Shown one piece after another: positions 34,480 through 42,725 of a stretch of 64,000 nt of DNA (positions are counted from its first letter, which is position 1; the number at the start of each line of letters is the position of its first letter). Source of the DNA: Microlunatus phosphovorus NM-1 (lineage in GTDB: Bacteria > Actinomycetota > Actinomycetes > Propionibacteriales > Propionibacteriaceae); the NCBI RefSeq assembly GCF_000270245.1, contig NC_015635.1:682001-746000 (forward strand), in the 5' to 3' direction. The position numbers and the translations under genes are program-made. Under the pieces are notes generated by a model. That model ran no database searches. It was given only the letters and a program-made list of their open reading frames with translations, and was not told where the DNA came from.

Positions 34480-35327
34480 TGAAGTCCACGATCGGCAAGG
34501 TGCTGGCCGCCGCGGTCGCGGTCGTCTGCACAGCAACGCTGGCCGCGTGCGGTTCCAGCGAGGGGCCCAACCCCAATCCGTCTCTGGTGCCGGGCGCGAG
34601 TCCGGGTGGCAGTCTGCGGATCGGCATCTCCTTCGACCAGCCTGGGCTGGGCATGCAGGATGGCGACAAATACACCGGCTTCGACGTGATCACTGCGACG
34701 TACATCGCGAAGTCGCTCGGGGTTACGGAGGAGAACATCAACTGGGTCGAGGCGAATCCGGCCAATCGGGAGAATCTGCTCGCCAGCGGTGCGGTCGACC
34801 TGGTGCTGTCCACCTACTCGATCACCGATGAGCGCAAGCAGGTGGTCGACTTCGCGGGGCCGTATTTTGTCGCCCATCAAGACCTGCTGGTCCGGCGCAA
34901 CGAGGAGGAGATCACCGGGCCGAAGACCCTCGACGGCCGGCTGCTCTGCTCGGTGACCGGCACCACGTCGGCGGCTCTGGTCAAGGAGCAGTACAAGGGC
35001 AAGATCGAACTGCGGGAGTACGCGCGATTCTCCGAGTGTGTCGATGCCCTCAATCGCAGCGAGGTCGACGCAGTCACCACAGATGACGTGATCCTGGCCG
35101 GGTTCGCCGCAGAGCCGCAGTACAAGGGCAAGCTCCGGGTCGTGGGCAAGGGCTTCTCGGACGAGAATTACGGCGTCGGAATCAAGAAGGGCAACACAGA
35201 GCTGGTCGAGCAGGTCAACACTGCGCTCAAGGAGTACATCGCCGATGGCTCCTGGAAGGCGGCGCTCGACCAGACCGTGCGGCCCTCGGGCTACAAGATC
35301 CCGGCCCCGCCGACCCCGGGGAGCTGA
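34479..35327 (+). CDS. Family 3 amino acid-binding lipoprotein
   Basis: A 282-residue solute-binding protein of the glutamate/polar amino acid type. The lipoprotein signal peptide ends at the lipobox LAAC (about Cys25). Then GSLRIGISFDQPGLG, YTGFDVITATYIAKSLG, NRENLLASGAVDLVLSTYSITDERKQVVDFAGPYFVAHQDLLV and the second lobe DGRLLCSVTGTTSAALV follow. GGAGG precedes the ATG, which overlaps the permease stop. No ABC permease or ATPase gene is nearby. It may feed the APC permease, act as a sensor, or serve an ABC system encoded elsewhere. Confidence 0.88.
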   Translation: MKSTIGKVLAAAVAVVCTATLAACGSSEGPNPNPSLVPGASPGGSLRIGISFDQPGLGMQDGDKYTGFDVITATYIAKSLGVTEENINWVEANPANRENLLASGAVDLVLSTYSITDERKQVVDFAGPYFVAHQDLLVRRNEEEITGPKTLDGRLLCSVTGTTSAALVKEQYKGKIELREYARFSECVDALNRSEVDAVTTDDVILAGFAAEPQYKGKLRVVGKGFSDENYGVGIKKGNTELVEQVNTALKEYIADGSWKAALDQTVRPSGYKIPAPPTPGS

Positions 35328-35358
35328 GCAACCGGCTGAATCCGGCAGGATCCATTCT

Positions 35359-37221
35359 GTGGATACGACTGCGACTGAACTGGCGGACTTCCTGCTCGCC
35401 TATCAGCCCTTTGCCTCCCTCGACCCGGATGCCGTCGCCAGTATGGCGGCGGCAGCCCGGGTCGAGCGGTTTCAGGCCGGTGAGCTGATCCTCGACGCCT
35501 TCCGGGATCCGAACAGCGAGATGTTCGTCGTCGTCGATGGTCAGGTCGACCTGTGGAACGAGCGGGACCGCATCCTGGAGCTGCCCAACGAGCGGCTCCG
35601 GGCCGGTGCGGTCTTCGGGTTCTCCTCCATGCTCACCGAGCGCTCAGTCGGCCCACGGGCCGTCGCGGCGGGCCCGACCACCGTGGCAGCCATTCCAGCT
35701 GCAGTCGTCGGGCCGGCGCTCACCTCTCCCGAGGGCGCCAAGTTCCTTGCCGAGCACGTCTCCTCGGCGATCGCGCGAGGCACCCAGCACCCGACGTACA
35801 GTCTGATCGACGACCTGATCAGCCATCAGCCGCTGGTCGTGGAGGCGTCGAGTTCGGCGTACGAGGTCGCCCGGCAGATGACCGAGGCCGGCCGGGGGTA
35901 CGCGGTCGTGGGCCGCGGGGAAGGAACGTACGCCGTCGTCAGCGACGCGGCGCTGCGCCGTGAGCTGATCGTCGCTGGGCGCGCTGCGACGACGCCGGTC
36001 GGCGATCTCCTGGATGAGCCAGCCCCGGCGGTGCACCTCGGCGACTCCGCGACGGAGGCGTTGATCCTGCTGCTGGAGTCCGAGCAGGACTTCCTGGTGG
36101 TCACCGACGCCGCCGGCCGGTTGTGTGGTGTGGTGGCGCCGCGGGACTTTGCGGTTTCGCCGACCACGGCCGGCGTCTCTTTGCACGAGCAGTTGCGTCG
36201 GGCTCCCGACATCGAGGAACTGGTTGCCCGAGGGCGTCGGGTGCTGAGCACCCTCGACCATCTGCTGGCCGGTGGACTGACCCCGGACCGGGTGATCAGC
36301 ATCTATTCGACGATGATCGATGCCCTCATCCGCCGGGCGATCACGCTGGTATTCGAGGAGCATCCTGGGCTGTCTCTCGACGCATTCGCCTGGCTTTCGC
36401 TGGGCAGCAACGGGCGGCGCGAAGCGGTGCCGAGCTCGGACGCCGATACCGCAGTCGCCTTCGCCGACGATCTGCCCGAGCCCGAGCACGACCGTTATCG
36501 TCGCGCCTTCGGCGAGGTCCATGCCGTGCTGAGCAAGGCCGGCCTGAGCGGGGATCATCACGGTGCCACCGCGGCTCATGCGCCGTTCTCGCGCACCAGC
36601 AAGGCCTGGCGTGCGGCGGCCCTGGACTGGATGTCGGATCCCGGCAAGAACAAGGGCGCCGTGATGGCCTCGCTGCTGGTGGATGGCCGGGCGATCTTCG
36701 GGGACCCGGCGCTGCTCGGGGTGGCTCAGGTGTTCACGGACCTGCGGCGCCACCCCGGCACGATGCGGCTGCTGCTGCAGGAGTCGCTGGCGCGTCGGGC
36801 CAAGCGCAACACGATGCTCGATACGCTCCGCGGCCGCGATGACTCGTTCGACATCAAGCGGCGAGCGATCCTGCCGGTCGTCAACCTGGCCAGGTGGTCG
36901 GCGTCGAGTGTCGGCTCGTCGGCGCTCTCCACGGTCACCCGGCTGGAGGATGCCGCTGGCTCGGCCATGCTGCCGGCCACCCGGGCTGCGAACCTGGTCG
37001 AGGCGTTCCAGGTGTTGCAGCGGCTGCGGCTGCGCTACCAGTTGAATCAGCTACGACATGGGATCCGGCCGACCGACCTGATGGTCCTCGATGATCTGTC
37101 GCCGATCGACCGCAGCCTCGTCCAACAGTCCGTCCGGGAGGTCGCCGCCGCGCAGCGCCGGATGGACAACGTCTCGCAGTACGTCCCGATCGAGTCCTGG
37201 ACCGCTCCCGAAGATGGGTGA
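35359..37221 (+). CDS. cNMP-binding/CBS/DUF294 nucleotidyltransferase-like protein
   Basis: A 620-residue signalling protein. Domains: cyclic-nucleotide-binding-like (about 15-130, FQAGELILDAFRDPNSEMFVVVDGQVDLW), paired CBS (about 155-270, LVVEASSSAYEVARQMTEAGRGYAVVG and TEALILLLESEQDFLVVTDAAGRLCGVV), DUF294 with the GlnD-like nucleotidyltransferase motif WLSLGSNGRREAVPSSDADTAVAF, and a helical DUF294 C-terminal domain. The GSxGRRE...DxD residues are intact. It starts at GTG 35359, 31 bases after the binding protein. In other bacteria DUF294 proteins adjoin sodium-solute symporters, so here it may regulate the amino acid permease. Confidence 0.88.
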   Translation: MDTTATELADFLLAYQPFASLDPDAVASMAAAARVERFQAGELILDAFRDPNSEMFVVVDGQVDLWNERDRILELPNERLRAGAVFGFSSMLTERSVGPRAVAAGPTTVAAIPAAVVGPALTSPEGAKFLAEHVSSAIARGTQHPTYSLIDDLISHQPLVVEASSSAYEVARQMTEAGRGYAVVGRGEGTYAVVSDAALRRELIVAGRAATTPVGDLLDEPAPAVHLGDSATEALILLLESEQDFLVVTDAAGRLCGVVAPRDFAVSPTTAGVSLHEQLRRAPDIEELVARGRRVLSTLDHLLAGGLTPDRVISIYSTMIDALIRRAITLVFEEHPGLSLDAFAWLSLGSNGRREAVPSSDADTAVAFADDLPEPEHDRYRRAFGEVHAVLSKAGLSGDHHGATAAHAPFSRTSKAWRAAALDWMSDPGKNKGAVMASLLVDGRAIFGDPALLGVAQVFTDLRRHPGTMRLLLQESLARRAKRNTMLDTLRGRDDSFDIKRRAILPVVNLARWSASSVGSSALSTVTRLEDAAGSAMLPATRAANLVEAFQVLQRLRLRYQLNQLRHGIRPTDLMVLDDLSPIDRSLVQQSVREVAAAQRRMDNVSQYVPIESWTAPEDG

Positions 37222-37259
37222 ACTGGTACATACTGGTCTGCGGTGGTCTTATGTGACCA
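37222..37259 (+). promoter_or_regulatory. Probable operators before the GntR gene
   Basis: TGGTC (37244-37248) and GACCA (37255-37259) form a perfect inverted repeat with a six-base spacer. Just upstream ACTGGT is directly repeated at 37222-37227 and 37232-37237. They lie 50-90 bases before the GTG of a GntR/HutC-type gene and suit autoregulation. Confidence 0.45.
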
Positions 37260-37312
37260 ACGGCGTGACTCGGTGAGCGACTTCGGATCAGGAGTCCGGG
37301 TGAGGAGACAGC

Positions 37313-38086
37313 GTGCAGCGAGAGCTTGGCGGCGGTTCGTACGGCGGCTATCGGGTGGAGCGGCCGCTCGGCTCGGCCACCACCAAACGTGCGCAGGTGC
37401 GGGCGATCCTGGAGCAGCTGATCGAGGCCGAGCTCAGCCCCGGTGACGCCATCCCGTCGGAGCGGGTGCTGGTGGTCCGGCTCGGCGTCAGTCGGGTGAC
37501 CGTACGCCAGGCGATCGCCGATCTCGTCGAGGCCGGTGTCCTGGAGCGGGTGCACGGCAAAGGCACCTACGTCACCGGCCCGCAGATCGACTCTCGGCTG
37601 CACCTCACCTCGTTCTCCCGCGAGATGCGCGACCGCGGGCTGCTGCCGGCCACCGTCGTGCTGTCGGCGAGCGAGGAGGCCGCCGCCGACGACGTGTCGT
37701 ACGCGCTGCGGATCCGGCCCGGGAGACCAGTGGTCCGGGTCGAGCGGCTGCGCACGGCCGACGGCACGCCGATGGCGTACGAGGTCGGCTACTACCCCTC
37801 GATCCTGTTCCCGGGGCTGTTGCAGCGAGAGCTGGGTTCGCTCTACGACGTGTTCGCCAGCGAGTACGGGGTGGTCGTCACCAGCGGGGAGCAGACCGTG
37901 CGGGCTGAATCTGCGGACGCCCAGCAGGCTCGGGTCCTCGGCACCACCAAGCGAGCGCCGCTGCTGGTGCAGGAACGGGTCACCTATGCCGGGGACCGCG
38001 CCATCGAGCTGTCCACGTCCTGGTATCGCGCGGATCGCTACCGGATCCACATGGCCATCACCCCCCGTGGCGCCCGGGAGAACTGA
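37313..38086 (+). CDS. GntR/HutC family regulator
   Basis: A 257-residue regulator with an N-terminal winged helix (LIEAELSPGDAIPSERVLVVRLGVSRVTVRQAIADLVEAGVLERVHGKGTYVTG) and a C-terminal UTRA ligand domain (LHLTSFSREMRDRGLLPATVVLS, VVRVERLRTADGTPMAYEVGYYP). The GTG at 37313 follows GAGGAG. The UTRA domain of this subgroup often binds phosphorylated sugars such as glucosamine-6-phosphate. It is followed by an orphan sugar-binding protein gene, 174 bases further on, that has its own LacI-type operators. Confidence 0.88.
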   Translation: MQRELGGGSYGGYRVERPLGSATTKRAQVRAILEQLIEAELSPGDAIPSERVLVVRLGVSRVTVRQAIADLVEAGVLERVHGKGTYVTGPQIDSRLHLTSFSREMRDRGLLPATVVLSASEEAAADDVSYALRIRPGRPVVRVERLRTADGTPMAYEVGYYPSILFPGLLQRELGSLYDVFASEYGVVVTSGEQTVRAESADAQQARVLGTTKRAPLLVQERVTYAGDRAIELSTSWYRADRYRIHMAITPRGAREN

Positions 38087-38145
38087 GCGGCCTCCCGCGG
38101 GTCGGCTTCCCGCGACCGGACCGCGCCGAAAGGAACAAATTCACC

Positions 38146-38223
38146 AGGTCGAATCGGTTTAGCACCTCTTCCCCGAAGCGGCTGTCCACTGCTAGCGTGC
38201 GACGTGCTAAACGGATTCAGCAC
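38146..38223 (+). promoter_or_regulatory. Two LacI-type operators before the orphan binding protein
   Basis: GTGCTAAACGGATTCAGCAC (38204-38223) is an imperfect palindrome with the AA-CG-TT centre usual for LacI-family operators. A second site in reverse orientation (38146-38165) reads GTGCTAAACCGATTCGACCT on the minus strand, 15 of 20 bases alike. The LacI gene at 39630, directly downstream of the controlled gene, is the best candidate regulator. Confidence 0.6.
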
Positions 38224-38260
38224 AGTTGGGTGCTGTCCCGCTTCAAGGAGGAACGAACCT

Positions 38261-39622
38261 ATGGCTGACCACGCCTACAACCAGATCCGGCGACTCTCAC
38301 GACGCCGCTTCCTCACGACCAGCGCGTTGGCCGGAGCCGGCGTGGCCGGCGGGGGCGCGCTGCTGGCGGGCTGCGGCAACAGCGCGAGCTCCGGGTCCAG
38401 CGACAGCGGGGAATCGGGCCGCAAGGCATCCGGCTCGATGACCTGGAGCGCCTGGGCGAACCCGGGTGAGGCCGAGCGGTTCCGGGAGTACACCAAGCAG
38501 TGGAACGAGCGAACTGGCGTCAACGCCACCTTCCAGCTGGTGGTCGGCGACTACCTGGCCAAGCTGATGACCCAGCTGGCCGGAGGCGCGGCACCGGACG
38601 CCTTCTACGCCGGCGACGATCAGCTGACCAAGATGATCGAGACCAACAACGTGCTGGCGTTGGACGACTTCCTCGCCTCTGACCAGGCCACCGGTCAGTT
38701 CACTGACCACTTCGCCGGTCTGACTGGGTGGATGAAGGGTCCGGACGGCAAGGTCTACGGTCTGCCCAACGACTGCAACCCGATCGTCTTGTGGTTCAAC
38801 AAGAACATCTTGAACGAGGCTGGCGTCGAGGACCCCGCGGCCCAGCAGGAGGCGGGCACGTGGACGCTCGACGCGTTCGGCGATCTGCTGACCAAGGTCA
38901 AGGCGTCCACCGGCAAGGCCGGCAACGTCATCGAGGCCGGTTGGTGGGGCTTCTGGATGGGCTGGCTCAGCGCCCAGGGTGGCACCTTGTTCGACGAGGA
39001 CGGCAAGGCGGTGTTCGACACCGATGCCAAGTCCCAGGCCACGCTGGAGTGGATCATCGAGCAGCTGAAGAGCGGCACCATGCTGTTCGGTGGGTCGCTG
39101 CCCAAGGGGCAGGGCGTGGATGCCATGTTCTACGCGAGCCAGCTCGCCACCATGTCGTATGGTCGGTGGGTACTGCCGAACTTGCGGAAAGTCAAGGCCA
39201 AGGTGGACTACGACCTGGTCGTGCTGCCGTCGGAGGACGGCAAGTCGATTCCGAGCGTGCCGGTCGGCACCTCCTCGATCGCGGTGAACGCCAAGGCCAA
39301 GAATCCCGAGGCGGCCCAGCTGTTCGTCAGCGACTACACCAATCTGGAGGGTCAGAAGTTCCGGCTTTCCGGTGGTGGCAATGCGCTGCCGACCCTGCCT
39401 GGGCTGGAGAGCATCGCGACCGAGAACAACGACCCGCCGCACGGCGGCTGGTTCAACGATCTGACCAAGGTCGGCTGGGGCACGCCGAAGGCGATCTACT
39501 CCTCGCCGGAGGTGGGCTCGAGGCTGCCGCTGCTGGTCACCAAGCTGTTCGGCAGGGAGTCGCTGCCGACCCTGACGGCCAAGAGCTTCTCGGAGCAGGT
39601 CGTCGGACTGCTCAACGGCTGA
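38261..39622 (+). CDS. Sugar ABC transporter substrate-binding lipoprotein
   Basis: A 453-residue family 1 solute-binding protein. The head has a twin-arginine-like RRRFLTTSALAGAGVAGGG followed by the lipobox LLAGC, so it is probably exported folded and lipidated. The mature part has SMTWSAWANPGEAERFREYTKQWNERTG and the usual WTLDAFGDLLTKV and FYASQLATMSYGRW segments. AAGGAGG precedes the ATG at 38261; a longer frame begins inside the operator and is discarded. No membrane permease or ATPase gene adjoins, so it is an orphan that must use components encoded elsewhere. Confidence 0.87.
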   Translation: MADHAYNQIRRLSRRRFLTTSALAGAGVAGGGALLAGCGNSASSGSSDSGESGRKASGSMTWSAWANPGEAERFREYTKQWNERTGVNATFQLVVGDYLAKLMTQLAGGAAPDAFYAGDDQLTKMIETNNVLALDDFLASDQATGQFTDHFAGLTGWMKGPDGKVYGLPNDCNPIVLWFNKNILNEAGVEDPAAQQEAGTWTLDAFGDLLTKVKASTGKAGNVIEAGWWGFWMGWLSAQGGTLFDEDGKAVFDTDAKSQATLEWIIEQLKSGTMLFGGSLPKGQGVDAMFYASQLATMSYGRWVLPNLRKVKAKVDYDLVVLPSEDGKSIPSVPVGTSSIAVNAKAKNPEAAQLFVSDYTNLEGQKFRLSGGGNALPTLPGLESIATENNDPPHGGWFNDLTKVGWGTPKAIYSSPEVGSRLPLLVTKLFGRESLPTLTAKSFSEQVVGLLNG

Positions 39623-39629
39623 GGTTGGC

Positions 39630-40682
39630 ATGACCCGGCGTGTCACCCTGGCTGATGTGGCGGCGCGCGCCGGAGTGTCCAAGACCGCGGCCAGTCTGGT
39701 GCTCAACGATCGGCCCGGATCCCGGCTCTCGGCGCATGTCGTGAGTCGGGTCCGGGCCGTCGCTGCCGAACTCGACTACCGGCCGAACCCGGCCGCTCGC
39801 ACCCTCCGCCAGGGCAGGAATCGCACCATCGGCTTCGTCTCCGACGAGGTGACCATCACTCGCTATGCCTCGGCGATGATCAGGGGAGCGCTCGACGTCG
39901 CACAGCAGCACGACCACACGGTGCTGATCACCGAGACCGGGACGAACCGGGACTGGCGGGAGCGCGCGGTTCAGGTGGTCGCCGACCAGCGCCCGAGCGG
40001 TCTGATCTTCGCACTGATGGGGGCCAAGCAGATCGACGTGCCGACCCTCGTCGAGGGCTTCCCGGTCGTGATCTTGAACGGGACCAGCTCCGCCGGACAC
40101 CGGGCGGTGCTGCCGGACGAGTATGCGGCCGGATCGCAGGTCGCCGACGTGCTGCTGACCGCCGGTCACCGGCAGATCGGCATCATCGGGCTGCCGTCGG
40201 GTGGAGAGCTCGATCCCCGTATCTCGGTCACCATCGGCGAGCGGATCGCCGGAATTCGTGCGGTTCTCGACGGGGCAGCGGTCGCCCCGGTCGGGATGTC
40301 CGTGCCCGTCGGGGCGACGGGGGTCGTGTGGGAGCCGGAGACCGGCTTCGCGGCAATGCAGCGCATCCTCACCGAGCATCCCGAGCTCACGGCGGTGATC
40401 TGCCTGAACGACCGGCTCGCCTTCGGTGCCTACCAGGCCATCCAGGAGAGTGACCGGCGGATTCCGGACGACATCTCGGTGGTCTCCTTCGACGACGACG
40501 AGGTGGCGGCCTATCTGCACCCGCCGCTCACCACGGCGCGGATTCCCTATCTGCGAATGGGGGAGCTGGCGATGGCCATGGCACTCGGTGTGGAGTCGGG
40601 GGCGCCGGAGCTTTCGCCCGGGGAGCCGCGGACGGTGCCGATGCCGATCCAGCATCGTGGCTCGGTCGGTCCTCCTCGTTAG
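39630..40682 (+). CDS. LacI family regulator
   Basis: A 350-residue regulator: N-terminal LacI helix-turn-helix (VTLADVAARAGVSKTAASLVLNDRPGSRLS) with the hinge helix YRPNPAARTLRQGR, then a periplasmic-binding-protein-like core (RTIGFVSDEV, SGLIFALMGAKQ, HRQIGIIGLPSG, AVICLNDRLAFGAYQAI). It starts seven bases after the orphan binding protein, so the two are cotranscribed, and it probably binds the operators at 38146-38223. A strong hairpin overlaps the stop codon. Confidence 0.9.
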   Translation: MTRRVTLADVAARAGVSKTAASLVLNDRPGSRLSAHVVSRVRAVAAELDYRPNPAARTLRQGRNRTIGFVSDEVTITRYASAMIRGALDVAQQHDHTVLITETGTNRDWRERAVQVVADQRPSGLIFALMGAKQIDVPTLVEGFPVVILNGTSSAGHRAVLPDEYAAGSQVADVLLTAGHRQIGIIGLPSGGELDPRISVTIGERIAGIRAVLDGAAVAPVGMSVPVGATGVVWEPETGFAAMQRILTEHPELTAVICLNDRLAFGAYQAIQESDRRIPDDISVVSFDDDEVAAYLHPPLTTARIPYLRMGELAMAMALGVESGAPELSPGEPRTVPMPIQHRGSVGPPR

Positions 40683-40722
40683 CTGCGGGATCGTCTCCGT
40701 AGTCGGAGATCATCCCGCAGCT
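40681..40722 (+). terminator. Long hairpin terminator overlapping the lacI stop
   Basis: AGCTGCGGGATCGTCTCCG (40681-40699) pairs with CGGAGATCATCCCGCAGCT (40704-40722), 17 of 19, with a four-base loop. An outer pair TCGTTAG (40676-40682) and CTAACGA (40731-40737) extends it. Confidence 0.8.
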
Positions 40723-40793
40723 AGTGGTGCCTAACGAGCGGACTACCGCCCTGCTCGCTTGGCCGAGTGGACCTCGGCGCATACCGTCTTCTC

Positions 40794-40814
40794 ATGCGAA
40801 AGGTGCGGCGATGA
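40794..40814 (+). CDS. Six-codon leaderless upstream ORF MRKVRR
   Basis: ATG CGA AAG GTG CGG CGA TGA. Its ATG lies six bases after TACCGT (40782-40787), the arrangement of a leaderless mRNA, and its stop overlaps the next gene's ATG (ATGA at 40811-40814). AAAGGTG inside it would also serve as ribosome-binding site for that gene. It is too short for proof. Confidence 0.35.
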   Translation: MRKVRR

Positions 40815-41377
40815 GCATCGAGCCTGGTGTCCGGCCGTGGTTTACCACCGGTTCGCCGTACGAGGAACTGGTGTTGCCCTATTACCCGTCCGCGGCACTG
40901 CAACGGTTGCGGAACCGTCGGCGCAGGTTCATCTCCCGGATCGTCAGCCTGGTGATCACGCTAGGGATCATGATCGCCATCTATGTCTGGCAGCCTGCGC
41001 AGTTCGTGGGTGTCTCGTTGTGGCTGGTGTACGGGATCGTGCTCGCGATCTCGCTGGGGTTCGCGGTCTTCGCGCTGATCGGCTGGTTGCAGGCACGCAG
41101 GATCGTCGCCGGGCTGGGTCAGGGGATCGCGCTGCGCCTGGGCCGGCCCGGCGTGGAGATCGGCGGAGCGTACGTGCCCTGGGCCGAGCTCAGCTCGCTG
41201 ACCGTGCGGAAGGGCAAGCTCGGACACGGCCCGCAGTTCACCGTGACCCGCGGCGACGGGCAGCGTCTCGCGGTGCCGCTCGATCAGCTCGACGTGTTTC
41301 CAGCCACGCTGGACAGCACTGCACGGGCGTACTCCGGGGGCCGGTTCGGCGTCGACCTCACCGCATTGGGCAACTGA
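40811..41377 (+). CDS. Two-helix membrane protein of unknown function
   Basis: A 188-residue protein. A basic segment (LQRLRNRRRRFISR) precedes two membrane helices (IVSLVITLGIMIAIYVW and LWLVYGIVLAISLGFAVFALIGW). The C-terminal 85 residues look like a soluble beta-rich domain of the PH type (ALRLGRPGVEIGGAYVPWAELSSLTVRKGKLGHGPQFTVTRGDGQRLAVPLDQLD). The ATG at 40811 is chosen over an upstream frame start. It lies between the lacI terminator and fba on the same strand; 205 bases separate it from fba. Confidence 0.7.
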   Translation: MSIEPGVRPWFTTGSPYEELVLPYYPSAALQRLRNRRRRFISRIVSLVITLGIMIAIYVWQPAQFVGVSLWLVYGIVLAISLGFAVFALIGWLQARRIVAGLGQGIALRLGRPGVEIGGAYVPWAELSSLTVRKGKLGHGPQFTVTRGDGQRLAVPLDQLDVFPATLDSTARAYSGGRFGVDLTALGN

Positions 41378-41582
41378 GTCACTGGCCGGAGCGGACCACT
41401 GCCGCTCCTGGTCACAGGGTTGTCGGACGCCCTTGGGTCACCGCACCGGACTCTGAGAGACTGAGCCGTGCTGGACCAGCGCGTCGGTGCCCGCCGGCGG
41501 ACGTCTGTCCACGAGTTTCGCCCCGGAGTTCCACCCAAAGGAAGTCCAGCCAAGGAAGTCCAACCCAGAGAAGAGTGACGCA

Positions 41583-42608
41583 ATGCCTATCGCAACCCCC
41601 GAGGTCTACGCCGAGATGCTCGACCGGGCCAAGCAGAACCACTTCGCCTACCCCGCCATCAATGTGAGCTCCTCGCAGACCTTGAATGCTGCGCTGCAGG
41701 GCTTCACCGAGGCCGGGTCCGACGGCATCATCCAGGTCTCCACCGGGGGCGCGGAGTACCTGTCGGGACCGACGGTCAAGAACATGGTCACCGGCAGCGT
41801 GGCGTTGGCCGAGTATGCGCACGTGGTCGCCAAGAACTACCCGGTCACCGTCGCCCTGCACACCGATCACTGCCCCAAGCCCAAGCTCGAGGGTTTTGTC
41901 CGGCCGCTGCTGGCGATCTCGACCGAGCGAGTCAAGAACGGCCAGAACCCGCTGTTCCAGTCGCACATGTGGGACGGCTCGGCCGTGCCGGTCGAAGAGA
42001 ACCTGGCGATCGCCGACGAACTGCTCGCCCTCACCAACGCGGCCAAGATCGTCCTCGAGATCGAGGTCGGGGTCGTCGGCGGTGAGGAGGACGGCGTCTC
42101 GAACGAGATCAACGACAAGTTGTACACCACCGTCGAGGACGGGCTGCGGACCATCGAGGTGCTCGGGTCGGGGGAGAAGGGCCGTTACATCACCGCTCTC
42201 ACCTTCGGCAACGTGCACGGTGTCTACAAGCCGGGCTCGGTCAAGCTGCGGCCCGAGGTGTTGAAGGACATCCAGGAGCAGGTCGGCGCGAAGATCGGCA
42301 AGGAGAACCCGTTCGACCTGGTCTTCCACGGTGGCTCCGGCTCGACTCTGGCCGAGATCCGGGCGGCCGTCGACTACGGCGTGGTGAAGATGAACATCGA
42401 CACCGACACTCAGTACGCCTTCACTCGTCCGGTCGCCGGGCACATGTTCACCAACTACGACGGTGTGCTGAAGGTGGACGGCGAGGTCGGCAACAAGAAG
42501 GCCTACGACCCGCGGGCCTGGGGCAAGGCCGCCGAGGCGGGCATGGCCGCTCGGATCGCCACCGCGTGTGAGGATCTGCGCAGCGCCGGGACCTCGCTGA
42601 GCGCCTGA
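41583..42608 (+). CDS. fba: Class II fructose-bisphosphate aldolase
   Basis: A 341-residue zinc aldolase of glycolysis and gluconeogenesis. Metal and substrate residues are seen in ALHTDHCPK, SHMWDGSAVP, EIEVGVVGGEEDGV, TFGNVHGVYKPG, FHGGSGST and KMNIDTDTQYAF. It is the long actinobacterial form (class IIA-like). Upstream, AAGGAAGTCCA is directly repeated at about 41538-41548 and 41554-41564; the nearest purine-rich ribosome-binding site is AGAGAAGAG. A hairpin terminator follows at 42627-42651. In several actinobacteria fba lies near purA and a DUF3151 gene, as here. Confidence 0.96.
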   Translation: MPIATPEVYAEMLDRAKQNHFAYPAINVSSSQTLNAALQGFTEAGSDGIIQVSTGGAEYLSGPTVKNMVTGSVALAEYAHVVAKNYPVTVALHTDHCPKPKLEGFVRPLLAISTERVKNGQNPLFQSHMWDGSAVPVEENLAIADELLALTNAAKIVLEIEVGVVGGEEDGVSNEINDKLYTTVEDGLRTIEVLGSGEKGRYITALTFGNVHGVYKPGSVKLRPEVLKDIQEQVGAKIGKENPFDLVFHGGSGSTLAEIRAAVDYGVVKMNIDTDTQYAFTRPVAGHMFTNYDGVLKVDGEVGNKKAYDPRAWGKAAEAGMAARIATACEDLRSAGTSLSA

Positions 42609-42626
42609 TCTGTTGGTCCGGTTGAG

Positions 42627-42651
42627 GGGGGTGGTGTCCGACATCACCCCC
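42627..42651 (+). terminator. Hairpin terminator of fba
   Basis: GGGGGTGGTGT (42627-42637) pairs with ACATCACCCCC (42641-42651), ten of eleven, three-base loop, followed by TTCTGCTTC. Confidence 0.8.
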
Positions 42652-42725
42652 TTCTGCTTCCTCGCCCCGGCAGATAACTCCTAGGTCTGGCTGCCCCCGA
42701 TCCTCGGAGCGGGCAGACTGGGGAT

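Noticed and set aside
32668-34536. Minus-strand open frame of 622 codons opposite the amino acid permease
   Set aside because: It is antisense to a well-supported permease and rich in His, Asp, Gln and Arg, as expected for a shadow frame.
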